This document shows, in pieces, positions 1 through 6,032 of a stretch of DNA of 7,860 nucleotides; positions within the stretch are counted from its first letter, which is position 1; every line of letters starts with the position of its first letter. This stretch comes from Alphaproteobacteria bacterium. GTDB lineage: Bacteria; Pseudomonadota; Alphaproteobacteria; RF32; CAG-239. The stretch covers positions 1 through 7,860 of the forward strand of contig JAGCRL010000138.1 in the NCBI GenBank assembly GCA_017964705.1, given 5' to 3'. Position numbers and translations under genes: made by a program. The notes below the pieces were generated by a model. It searched no databases. It worked only from the letters and a program-made list of their open reading frames with translations, and had not been told where the DNA came from.

Positions 1-1249
1 AAAGCTGTTTTGCCTGATTTAGCATTTCATCTTGAATATTTTGCAGTTTATCGCTGACAGTTGTAACAAAAGAATCAAAGCTTTCAAAATTTTTCCATTC
101 AGGCTGATTAATAAAAATACGATTACGGAACATAACAGCATTTTTTTCTAAATCCTTAGCGCCTACTTCCACAATCAAAGGAGCACCTTTTCTGGTCCAC
201 TCCCACATCTTATCAACAGATTCTTTCAGTCTGTCATCTAATTTAACTCGAATCTTTTCACCTGCAAAAAATTGAGTTTTAAGCGCATTTTTAAGATTTT
301 GCGCATAATCCATAATTTCTGCGGCTTTATTCTTATCTTTTAAGATAGGCACAATAACAACCTGATAAGGAGCTAATTTCGGCGGAACACACATTCCTTC
401 ATTATCTGCATGCGTCATAATCAAACCACCAATAAGACGAGTAGAAACACCCCAAGAAGAAGTATAGGCATATTCTTGCTCGTTATTAGTGTTGACGAAT
501 TTAATATCGGCAGATTTAGCAAAGTTCTGCCCTAAAAAGTGCGATGTTCCGGCTTGAAGAGCACGTCCATCTTGCATCATTGCTTCAATACAATAGGTCG
601 TAACAGCTCCAGGGAATTTATCAAACTCAGGTTTTTTGCCAGAGATAACCGGCATAGCCATATCATTAACACATAAGTCTTCATATACTTTAAGCATTAA
701 TTCGGCTTCTTGTTCGGCTTCTTCAAAAGTTGCATGAGCAGTATGCCCTTCTTGCCACAAAAATTCTCTAGTACGCAAAAATAAGCGTGGCCGCATTTCC
801 CAGCGCATAACATTAGCCCATTGATTAATCATAATAGGCAAATCACGATACGAATGTACCCATTTGGAAAATGAATCGGCAATAATTGTCTCTGATGTCG
901 GACGAATGATCAAAGGCTCTTCTAAAGGACTGGCCGGTACAAGTTTACCATCCTCTTTACTTAAGCGAGAATGGGTAACAACCGCCATTTCCTTAGCAAA
1001 ACCTTCCACATGCTCAGCTTCTTTTTGGAAAAAGCTAAGAGGAATAAGCATCGGAAAATAACAATTTTCATGATTGGTTTCTTTAATTTTTTCATCAAGC
1101 AAATGTTGGATACGTTCCCAAATTCCGTATCCCCATGGTTTAATAACCATGCATCCAGGAGAAGATGAAACTTCAGCCATATCAGCTGCGCTAACTACAT
1201 TTTGATACCATTCTGGATAATTATTTTCTCTTAAATTTTTCAAAGCCAT
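1..1249 (-). CDS. proS: Prolyl-tRNA synthetase, archaeal/eukaryotic type (type 3), C-terminus cut off by window edge
   Basis: Class II aminoacyl-tRNA synthetase that charges tRNA-Pro with proline in the cytoplasm. My translation of the minus strand is open for 416 codons and runs off the window; type 3 enzymes are usually about 480-500 residues, so roughly 65-85 residues are missing, including the C-terminal zinc-binding-like region. The N-terminus carries the type 3 block NYPEWYQ (10-16) and KPWGYGIWE (37-45). Next come RPTSET (116-121), the motif 2 stretch LRTREFLWQEGHTAH (158-172), and a motif 3 region WGVSTRLIGG (266-275) followed by HAD (280-282). The anticodon-binding domain starts near 290. 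No INS editing insertion is seen between motifs 2 and 3, as expected for this type. The start at 1249 is supported by AGGA (complement of 1259-1262) 9 bases upstream. Family assignment is very secure. The type is unexpected if the host is alphaproteobacterial, where the bacterial short form is usual. Confidence 0.96.
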   Translation of the reverse strand, partial: MALKNLRENNYPEWYQNVVSAADMAEVSSSPGCMVIKPWGYGIWERIQHLLDEKIKETNHENCYFPMLIPLSFFQKEAEHVEGFAKEMAVVTHSRLSKEDGKLVPASPLEEPLIIRPTSETIIADSFSKWVHSYRDLPIMINQWANVMRWEMRPRLFLRTREFLWQEGHTAHATFEEAEQEAELMLKVYEDLCVNDMAMPVISGKKPEFDKFPGAVTTYCIEAMMQDGRALQAGTSHFLGQNFAKSADIKFVNTNNEQEYAYTSSWGVSTRLIGGLIMTHADNEGMCVPPKLAPYQVVIVPILKDKNKAAEIMDYAQNLKNALKTQFFAGEKIRVKLDDRLKESVDKMWEWTRKGAPLIVEVGAKDLEKNAVMFRNRIFINQPEWKNFESFDSFVTTVSDKLQNIQDEMLNQAKQL

Positions 1250-1286
1250 AGCTAAAAATCCTAGTATTATAATTAAAAACTGTTAC

Positions 1287-1315
1287 AGTAAACAACAAAA
1301 AATAAAGGCTGTCAA
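1287..1315 (-). promoter_or_regulatory. Probable sigma-70 promoter of proS
   Basis: On the minus strand a perfect TTGACA -35 (1310-1315) is followed after 17 bases by TTTACT (1287-1292), 4 of 6 matches to TATAAT. Transcription would start near 1280, giving a leader of about 30 bases before the proS start. No T-box-like structured leader fits in this space. Confidence 0.55.
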
Positions 1316-1367
1316 GAATATTAAGTGTATAAAATTAAAAAGGATATTTAAGTTTTTTTAATTCTTG

Positions 1368-1376
1368 TGTTATATC
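1368..1376 (+). promoter_or_regulatory. Possible extended -10 promoter of the lipoprotein gene
   Basis: TG-T-TATATC forms an extended -10 element. The best -35 at 17 bases spacing is only TTAAGT (1348-1353), 3 of 6 matches. The element would start transcription near 1383, about 28 bases before the gene. It is weak on its own, but it is the best candidate in a very AT-rich stretch. Confidence 0.35.
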
Positions 1377-1399
1377 ATAAAAAATCAGAATAATAATCC

Positions 1400-1404
1400 G
1401 AGGG
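1400..1404 (+). promoter_or_regulatory. Ribosome binding site that selects the start at 1411
   Basis: GAGGG touches the first ATG (1405) directly, which leaves no spacer. It lies 6 bases before the second ATG (1411), which is therefore the likelier start. Confidence 0.6.
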
Positions 1405-1410
1405 ATGAAA

Positions 1411-1785
1411 ATGAAAAAAGTACTAATGGCATTAATGTTGGCTGTAATGGTTGTATTAGGTGGTTGTCATGAAAAACGTACCACTAATCGAATTTATGTG
1501 TTTTCTCAGCCTGGTTGTATGCATTGTGATCATGCACGCAGCTATATACAGCGTTATTATAGAAATTATGATATAAGGGAATTAAATGTTCACGAAGGGA
1601 ACAATATGTCATATTTATTGCGGTTTGCCCGTAAATATCGTATTCCGGAACAAACCTTGGGAACTCCTTTAATTGTAATGGGAAACAACTATGTTATGGG
1701 TTGGGGAGAAGAACAACAACGGCAGTTTAATCGTTATGCCAGAAATTTTAAGCCCAAAACCAATCAACAAAAACGGCGCAGATAA
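1411..1785 (+). CDS. Glutaredoxin/thioredoxin-fold lipoprotein with CMHC active site
   Basis: Small predicted lipoprotein of 124 residues. A basic N-terminus (MKK) and a hydrophobic stretch end in the lipobox LGGC, with the lipidated Cys at 19. Residues +1 and +2 are His-Glu; the absence of Asp at +2 suggests Lol transport to the outer membrane, with the domain facing the periplasm. The mature part looks like a compact glutaredoxin fold: a beta strand (RIYVFSQPG), the redox pair C36-M-H-C39, then a helix, and the cis-Pro signature GTPLIV with T85-P86. A G-N-N-Y-V-M-G-W-G stretch follows. The C-terminus is strongly basic (KRRR). Thiol-disulfide exchange in the cell envelope is the likely activity; partner proteins are unknown. 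It has its own transcription unit, divergent from proS and convergent with the rubrerythrin gene. The start at 1411 is preferred over 1405 because of the spacing from GAGGG. The fold is fairly sure, the substrate unknown. Confidence 0.85.
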   Translation: MKKVLMALMLAVMVVLGGCHEKRTTNRIYVFSQPGCMHCDHARSYIQRYYRNYDIRELNVHEGNNMSYLLRFARKYRIPEQTLGTPLIVMGNNYVMGWGEEQQRQFNRYARNFKPKTNQQKRRR

Positions 1786-1792
1786 AGCCATA

Positions 1793-1827
1793 AAAAAAGC
1801 CTGCAACAATAATATGCAGGCTTTTTT
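1793..1827. terminator. Bidirectional intrinsic terminator between lipoprotein and rubrerythrin genes
   Basis: Perfect 13-bp inverted repeat: AAAAAAGCCTGCA (1793-1805) pairs with TGCAGGCTTTTTT (1815-1827) around a 9-base loop. The GCCTGCA core followed by a T run works in both directions, since the A run on the left arm becomes a T run on the other strand. It lies 7 bases after the lipoprotein stop and 12 bases after the rubrerythrin stop. Confidence 0.9.
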
Positions 1828-1839
1828 ATTAATAACTAA

Positions 1840-2376
1840 TTACTTAAAATAACGTTTTAATAAACCGTCAAAACCCTTACCATGGCGAGCTTCATCTTTA
1901 GCCATCTCATGAATACTGTCATGCACAGCATCATAGCCTAATTCTTTAGCCAATGTTGCAATTTTCTTTTTGCCGTCACAAGCACCGAATTCAGCAGCAG
2001 CACGTAATTCAACATTTTTCTTGGTCGAGTTGGTAACAACTTCACCTAACATTTCGGCAATTCTGGAAGCATGGTCAGCTTCTTCAAAAGCATAGCGCTT
2101 AAAAGCTTCTGCTATTTCCGGATATCCTTCACGGTCAGCCTGGCGGCTCATTGCTAAATACATTCCAACTTCACAGCATTCGCCGGAAAAATGTTCACGT
2201 AAACCGGAAACAATGCGTTCATCAAGCCCTTTAGCAACACCGATTCTATGTTCATCAGCATAATTTTTTTCAGCATCATCCATCGGTTCAAAAGTTCTTG
2301 CTCCGCAAACAGGACAAACTTCAGGCATGCTATCGCTTTCGATAACTTGTCCGCAAACAGTACAAATATATTTCAT
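1840..2376 (-). CDS. Reverse-type rubrerythrin (N-terminal rubredoxin-like domain plus diiron ferritin-like domain)
   Basis: Cytoplasmic non-haem iron protein of 178 residues. Family members reduce hydrogen peroxide to water using electrons from NAD(P)H through a reductase. An N-terminal rubredoxin-like iron knot has two CxxC pairs (C5/C8 and C21/C24, each followed by Gly). A four-helix ferritin-like domain spans about 50-178. Candidate diiron ligands are E66/E69 in the first helix, E98/E99 and H102 in EEADH, E123/E129, and E162 and H165 in DEARH. Classical rubrerythrin has the rubredoxin domain at the C-terminus, so this is the reversed order. The start at 2376 is chosen over an upstream TTG at 2394 because AAAGGG sits 7 bases before it. 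The gene has a strong-looking promoter of its own. It implies peroxide exposure in an organism that spends time with little oxygen (inference). Confidence 0.93.
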   Translation of the reverse strand: MKYICTVCGQVIESDSMPEVCPVCGARTFEPMDDAEKNYADEHRIGVAKGLDERIVSGLREHFSGECCEVGMYLAMSRQADREGYPEIAEAFKRYAFEEADHASRIAEMLGEVVTNSTKKNVELRAAAEFGACDGKKKIATLAKELGYDAVHDSIHEMAKDEARHGKGFDGLLKRYFK

Positions 2377-2383
2377 TGGGATA

Positions 2384-2389
2384 CCCTTT
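2384..2389 (-). promoter_or_regulatory. Ribosome binding site fixing the rubrerythrin start at 2376
   Basis: AAAGGG on the minus strand, 7 bases before ATG 2376. It lies inside the extension that a TTG start at 2394 would translate, which argues against the longer form. Confidence 0.7.
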
Positions 2390-2411
2390 CTCAAACATTA
2401 GTAGTGAACTG

Positions 2412-2440
2412 TCTTTACATAAAAAAAAGAGTAATGTCAA
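2412..2440 (-). promoter_or_regulatory. Probable sigma-70 promoter of the rubrerythrin gene
   Basis: A perfect TTGACA -35 (2435-2440, read on the minus strand) and TAAAGA (2412-2417) with a 17-base spacer. Transcription would start near 2405, giving a leader of about 30 bases. The -10 is weak, as is common where an activator helps. No recognisable PerR, Fur or OxyR site was identified. Confidence 0.5.
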
Positions 2441-2473
2441 ACACTAAATTCTGTGTAAATAAAAAGTTTTGAC

Positions 2474-2502
2474 TTGTTAAAATGAATAATAGCCAATAAA
2501 AT
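2474..2502 (+). promoter_or_regulatory. Probable promoter of the tandem glycosyltransferase-like gene
   Basis: TTGTTA (2474-2479) and TAAAAT (2497-2502, 5 of 6 matches to TATAAT) are separated by 17 bases. Transcription would begin near 2509, about 46 bases before the start codon. An overlapping TTGACT at 2469 has no matching -10 at usual spacing. Confidence 0.45.
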
Positions 2503-2554
2503 ATCCCCAAAATCTGAAAAGATAAGGTTAAATATTTATATCGGGAGTGATAGG

Positions 2555-4522
2555 ATGAGTGACAAAGCAATGAAAATTATTTTATCAATACTAACATTAA
2601 TCTTATTGGTATTGATAATAGGACTGCTGGCTTTTAAAGGAAATGCCCCTAAAGCAGATTTAAACAAGATAGCGCTACGTGTTGGAGAATTGCGCCAATA
2701 TCGGACAATGAACAGAGCTGATATAAGTGGAGCAATGGAAAAGGCCTTTGCACGTATAGGTTATAGTGTTGTTTCATCAACAGAAGATAATCTTTATCCG
2801 TCTAATGCAGAAGATGCCGGGGTTAATTTCTATGTTCGTGGTTACAATCCGTTTAATGAATTTAGACCAAACAAGAAAGCCGTTAATATACTTTATATCA
2901 GAGATTTTGATTCTTTATATCCGGAAGAGTTGGATAAATTTGATGGCATAGCAACTTCATCAAGAGATTTTTATAATTACGTAATTGGCGCAGGATATGC
3001 AGCAGTAATGTTGCCGGAATTTTCTGATCCGTCAGTTTTCTATCCGGCACCAAGAGAAGACTTAGTACGTGATCTGCTCTATGTAGGAGATAATGATCGT
3101 CATAGTCAAGCTATTGCTGCAGCATTAGAAGTAGAATTACCAGTTGAAATTTATGGTCGTTTCTGGGCAGATAACATTGAAGATAAATACATCAAAGGTG
3201 AATACATTCATGAAAATGACTTAGGTGCATATTTCTCTTCTGCTAAAATTAATTTAGTAAATGTTAGTGCTCATGAAGCAGAAATTGGCATTATTCCATC
3301 CAGAATTTATGATGTTGCCTCTGCTAAAGGTTTTATCATTGCACCATACAACAAAGAAATAGAAGCTGTTTTTGGTGATTCTATTCCAATGTTTAAAGAT
3401 GCCAAAGAACTGAAAGCATTATATGATCAATATATCAACAATCCGGAGGCTCGTGCAGAAAAAGCTGAAAAAGCCTACAGAATAGCTGTTTCAGAATATA
3501 ATGTAGATGCGTTTACCCAGCGCTTAAACTGGTTAGTTGAATTTTTGATTAATGATAAAAAACTCGAAATGAAATTAAAAACCAGACATAGACTTTTAGT
3601 ATTTCTGGGATTATTGGCAACGGCAGTTGTGCTATGCACGCTGCCGTTTGCTATGGTCGCAAAAGAGAAAATCTATGTATATACGGAAACCCAACAACTA
3701 AACTCTCGAGAAAGAGGCTTTATTCAAGAATTAAGAAAAAATGGCTTTCATGTTGTTTTAAACAGCAAGTCAGAGCAAAATCCTCAATCATACAGCATAT
3801 GGATAAATAATTCTTCGGCTGTGGCTATGGCTGAAAAATCTCAATCGGTATTTAATTTTATATATACAGAAGCGTATTATCCGATTGAATGGAAAAATAT
3901 AAAAAAACCGATAATTGTTTTAACCCCATACCAAGAAATTTATGAGCACTATATGCGCTCCAATATCCAATCTGCACAAATGTACTTAGGAGTAGATTTA
4001 TCAATATTCTATCCCATGGAAAAACAAAAAAAATATTCGTTTTTATATTATAGCGCAAACAATAAAATATCTCCTGTGGCAGAATATTTAAAAACAAAAA
4101 AGCAAAGTTGGTTTATGGGGGCTTTTTGGAAAGATCAAACACCCAATATCCTCCCATATGGTAAAGCAAAACAAAGAAATCGAATTTTAAATGAAAGCTC
4201 ATCTGTTATTATATATAATGAACACAACGCTCCTGAATCTAAAACTGTTCCCATTGAACTTATGGAAGCAACAGCCGCTGGTACAATGGTATTTTCTTCC
4301 TTTAATTCGGTTGTTAATGAAGTTTACGGCAATCAAATAGTTTTTTATGAATCACTTGAAGATTTCCAACAAAAAGCAGACTATTATAGAAATCACCCTC
4401 AAAAAGTAAAAGAAATGCAGATAGCCGCTCAAAAGATAACAGCCGAAAAACTAAGCTCCAAAGCTTCTGCGATAAGATTTATAGAAATATTAAATTGGTT
4501 AAAAGAAAATATGAAAAATTAA
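2555..4522 (+). CDS. Membrane-anchored protein with two tandem CgeB-like (GT-B) glycosyltransferase modules
   Basis: This 655-residue protein consists of two diverged copies of one unit. Each unit is a transmembrane helix (about 7-27 and 346-368) followed by a GT-B-like domain resembling the CgeB / Glyco_trans_1_2 group. Matching landmarks are SVFYPAPREDLVRDLLYVGDN (160-180) with SIFYPMEKQKKYSFLYYSANN (483-503), the segment starting IIPSRIYDVASAKGF (246-260) with TVPIELMEATAAGTM (564-578), and NWLVEF (325-330) with NWLKEN (647-652). Both units end in a helical tail. The family transfers sugars from nucleotide-sugar donors; donor and acceptor cannot be told here. The usual acidic donor-site residues differ: the second copy has E568 and E571, while the first has R250 and D253 at the equivalent place, so one copy may be inactive. 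GGGAG lies 7 bases before ATG 2555. No glycan-biosynthesis neighbours are present. The duplication is clear; glycosyltransferase activity is inferred from fold-level resemblance. Confidence 0.8.
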   Translation: MSDKAMKIILSILTLILLVLIIGLLAFKGNAPKADLNKIALRVGELRQYRTMNRADISGAMEKAFARIGYSVVSSTEDNLYPSNAEDAGVNFYVRGYNPFNEFRPNKKAVNILYIRDFDSLYPEELDKFDGIATSSRDFYNYVIGAGYAAVMLPEFSDPSVFYPAPREDLVRDLLYVGDNDRHSQAIAAALEVELPVEIYGRFWADNIEDKYIKGEYIHENDLGAYFSSAKINLVNVSAHEAEIGIIPSRIYDVASAKGFIIAPYNKEIEAVFGDSIPMFKDAKELKALYDQYINNPEARAEKAEKAYRIAVSEYNVDAFTQRLNWLVEFLINDKKLEMKLKTRHRLLVFLGLLATAVVLCTLPFAMVAKEKIYVYTETQQLNSRERGFIQELRKNGFHVVLNSKSEQNPQSYSIWINNSSAVAMAEKSQSVFNFIYTEAYYPIEWKNIKKPIIVLTPYQEIYEHYMRSNIQSAQMYLGVDLSIFYPMEKQKKYSFLYYSANNKISPVAEYLKTKKQSWFMGAFWKDQTPNILPYGKAKQRNRILNESSSVIIYNEHNAPESKTVPIELMEATAAGTMVFSSFNSVVNEVYGNQIVFYESLEDFQQKADYYRNHPQKVKEMQIAAQKITAEKLSSKASAIRFIEILNWLKENMKN

Positions 4523-5214
4523 TTTTGCTGATTTATTATCTTAGCAGCATCAAGCATTTCATCAATAATAAGTTTATGTGCAATTCCTTCATATTCCAGA
4601 GCCGTCCATGCAATATGGTGATTAGCCAACCAATTTTTGGTAAATTCCAAAGTTTTATATTGCACAGCAAAATCATCCGTTCCATGAAAAAGATAAACCT
4701 CCGGATGGGAAACCTGTTCTTTTTCAAGTAAATCCTTGCCACATATAATTCCAGCAAAAGGAAACACACCACCCAATTCATAGCGCCTGGTTAAACCGGT
4801 ATAAAGGGCTAACATGGCACCTTGAGAAAACCCCATAACAAAAGTATGCTTGTTTGAAATATGGTATTTTTTTTGAAATTGAGAGATAAAACGATTAATC
4901 TTCTTCGCCACAGAACTGATTCTGACTCCAGCTTTATTGTATATTTCAACAATTTCTTCTGTAGGTGTATCAGGTTGTTTACGTCGCCGTTCCGGATCAA
5001 TATCAAGCAAGGCATACCATTGTTTTTTACCTTCTTTACGCTCACTGGTCATACTGGCTTCCGGAATAACAATAAGCGTGTTACACAAATTTTTAGCCAA
5101 TATCTCTGCATAAGGCATAATGTCTTCTGCATTACTGGTATAACCATGCAAAAAAACAACCAACTTATCAATAGGAGAAGAGGTTTTCACGATCTTGTAT
5201 GAAAAATCAGTCAT
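4519..5214 (-). CDS. Alpha/beta hydrolase, phospholipase/carboxylesterase family (Abhydrolase_2)
   Basis: Serine hydrolase of 231 residues, the usual length of the carboxylesterase / acyl-protein-thioesterase-like family, which cleaves short-chain esters or lysophospholipids. No signal peptide is seen, so it should be cytoplasmic. The oxyanion-hole loop is FLHGYTSN (21-28). The nucleophile elbow is GFSQGAM, with catalytic S130. The acid is D181 in HGTDD and the base is H213 in GIAHK, so the complete catalytic triad is present. ATG 5214 is preferred to ATG 5241. GGAG sits 7 bases before 5214, and the only good -10 (5242-5247) would place the transcription start downstream of 5241. The gene is divergent from lexA. 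Its stop codon overlaps that of the glycosyltransferase-like gene by sharing TTAA. The family is secure; the natural substrate is not known. Confidence 0.92.
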   Translation of the reverse strand: MTDFSYKIVKTSSPIDKLVVFLHGYTSNAEDIMPYAEILAKNLCNTLIVIPEASMTSERKEGKKQWYALLDIDPERRRKQPDTPTEEIVEIYNKAGVRISSVAKKINRFISQFQKKYHISNKHTFVMGFSQGAMLALYTGLTRRYELGGVFPFAGIICGKDLLEKEQVSHPEVYLFHGTDDFAVQYKTLEFTKNWLANHHIAWTALEYEGIAHKLIIDEMLDAAKIINQQN

Positions 5215-5221
5215 AATGTGG

Positions 5222-5225
5222 CTCC
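5222..5225 (-). promoter_or_regulatory. Ribosome binding site fixing the hydrolase start at 5214
   Basis: GGAG on the minus strand, 7 bases before ATG 5214. The upstream in-frame ATG at 5241 has no purine-rich site in front of it. Confidence 0.65.
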
Positions 5226-5241
5226 ACAAATCACATGACAA

Positions 5242-5247
5242 ATTATA
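5242..5247 (-). promoter_or_regulatory. -10 element of the hydrolase promoter
   Basis: A perfect TATAAT on the minus strand, about 28 bases before the hydrolase start. No convincing -35 is seen at 16-18 bases (GCTTAT at 17), so it may be weak or activator-dependent. It lies about 80 bases from the LexA box, so SOS control of this gene is unlikely. Confidence 0.45.
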
Positions 5248-5306
5248 AAAACAAAAGATTAAAAATAAGCTAAAATATTAGAAATAAAAAAGAACAAAAA
5301 AAGTAC

Positions 5307-5335
5307 TTGACATTTGGAAAACACAGAACTAAAGT
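5307..5335 (+). promoter_or_regulatory. lexA promoter, -10 overlapped by the LexA box
   Basis: A perfect TTGACA (5307-5312), a 17-base spacer and TAAAGT (5330-5335, 4 of 6 matches). Transcription should start near 5342, giving a leader of about 23 bases before the start at 5365. The -10 lies in the spacer of the GAAC repeat, so bound LexA would block RNA polymerase directly. Confidence 0.7.
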
Positions 5336-5340
5336 AGAAC
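5326..5340. promoter_or_regulatory. LexA operator (alphaproteobacterial SOS box)
   Basis: GAAC (5326-5329), TAAAGTA, GAAC (5337-5340): a direct repeat with exactly 7 bases between, equal to GTTC-N7-GTTC on the opposite strand. This is the known binding site of alphaproteobacterial LexA and differs from the enterobacterial CTGT-N8-ACAG palindrome. Its place over the lexA promoter indicates autorepression that lifts after DNA damage. Confidence 0.88.
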
Positions 5341-5352
5341 AAAATGTGGAAG

Positions 5353-5359
5353 AAAGGAG
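5353..5359 (+). promoter_or_regulatory. Ribosome binding site fixing the lexA start at 5365
   Basis: AAAGGAG followed by 5 bases and ATG. The earlier in-frame ATG at 5344 would begin almost at the predicted transcription start and has no such site. Confidence 0.8.
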
Positions 5360-5364
5360 ACGCT

Positions 5365-6024
5365 ATGTTAACACCCAAACAGCTTAAACTACTTTTGTTC
5401 ATTGATAGCTTTATCAAAGAACATGGTCATTCCCCTTCGTTTGAAGAGATGAAATTAGCAGTAAATCTAAAGTCCAAGTCAGGAATTCATGTTCTGTTAA
5501 ATTCATTAGAGGAAAGGGGGTTTGTTCGTAAATTGGCACATAGAGCTCGTGCCCTGGAAGTTCTTAAAGTTCCGGAAAGAGTAGATACTCAAATTCATGC
5601 GGCTGATGTAGCTAATGAAAATGATGCAACAGAATTTTCACTGATGATTCCGCTTTACGGTAAAATTGCCGCCGGCACTCCGATAGAAGCAATTGCCAAT
5701 CCATCAGAATACATATATATTCCTAAAAGTTTTTCCACTTCATCGGAGTTATATGCTTTAACCATTGAGGGAGAGTCAATGATAGAAGCGGGTATATTTG
5801 ATGGAGATACGGCTATTATCCGTCGGGCAGATCAAGCTAATAACGGGCAAATAGTTGTTGCCTTGGTAGATAACGAAGAAGCAACTCTAAAAGTATTAGA
5901 TAAAAAATCCGGCAATGAAGTATGGTTATTACCGTGTAATAAAGAATACAGCCCGATTAAAATAACTAAAGACAGATTAAAAATCCAAGGCGTTTTATAT
6001 GGCATTGTCAGAAAATACAGTTAG
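5365..6024 (+). CDS. lexA: LexA repressor, SOS-response regulator with self-cleaving peptidase domain
   Basis: Transcriptional repressor of DNA-damage genes, 219 residues from the chosen start. RecA-ssDNA filaments trigger its self-cleavage. The N-terminal winged helix (about 1-67) opens MLTPKQ and contains SPSFEEM and the recognition region SKSGIHVLLNSLEERGFV, ending in RARALEVL. After a linker (about 68-90), the S24 peptidase domain shows the Ala-Gly cleavage bond A103-G104 (KIAAGTPI), nucleophile S138 (EGESM) and general base K176 (ATLKVL). All residues needed for autocleavage are present. The length and the extended linker match alphaproteobacterial LexA rather than the roughly 202-residue enterobacterial form. 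Its promoter carries a GAAC-N7-GAAC operator. mtnN follows after 8 bases and is probably cotranscribed. Confidence 0.97.
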   Translation: MLTPKQLKLLLFIDSFIKEHGHSPSFEEMKLAVNLKSKSGIHVLLNSLEERGFVRKLAHRARALEVLKVPERVDTQIHAADVANENDATEFSLMIPLYGKIAAGTPIEAIANPSEYIYIPKSFSTSSELYALTIEGESMIEAGIFDGDTAIIRRADQANNGQIVVALVDNEEATLKVLDKKSGNEVWLLPCNKEYSPIKITKDRLKIQGVLYGIVRKYS

Positions 6025-6032
6025 GAATAAGC

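Noticed and set aside
864..1168. Two overlapping plus-strand open frames of 65 codons
   Set aside because: They lie antisense inside the conserved proS catalytic domain and show no family motifs or ribosome sites.
1250..1404. Searched for a T-box, riboswitch or small RNA in the proS leader region
   Set aside because: The predicted leader is about 30 bases, and no stable GC-containing stem was found in this AT-rich gap.
2377..2394. TTG start giving rubrerythrin six extra residues
   Set aside because: The extension contains the ribosome binding site AAAGGG, and family members start directly at the M-K-Y-x-C rubredoxin knot.
3569..3610. Internal start at Met339 of the tandem protein, making the second half a separate product
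   Set aside because: The context resembles a former N-terminus, but no purine-rich ribosome site precedes the ATG and the frame is continuous. It is kept only as an evolutionary remark.
5292..5295. A further GAAC upstream of lexA as a second LexA site
   Set aside because: No partner GAAC lies 7 bases away; it is an isolated tetramer in A-rich DNA.
5560..5572. GTTC-TTAAA-GTTC inside lexA as an SOS box
   Set aside because: The spacer is 5 bases instead of 7, and the site is inside the coding region.
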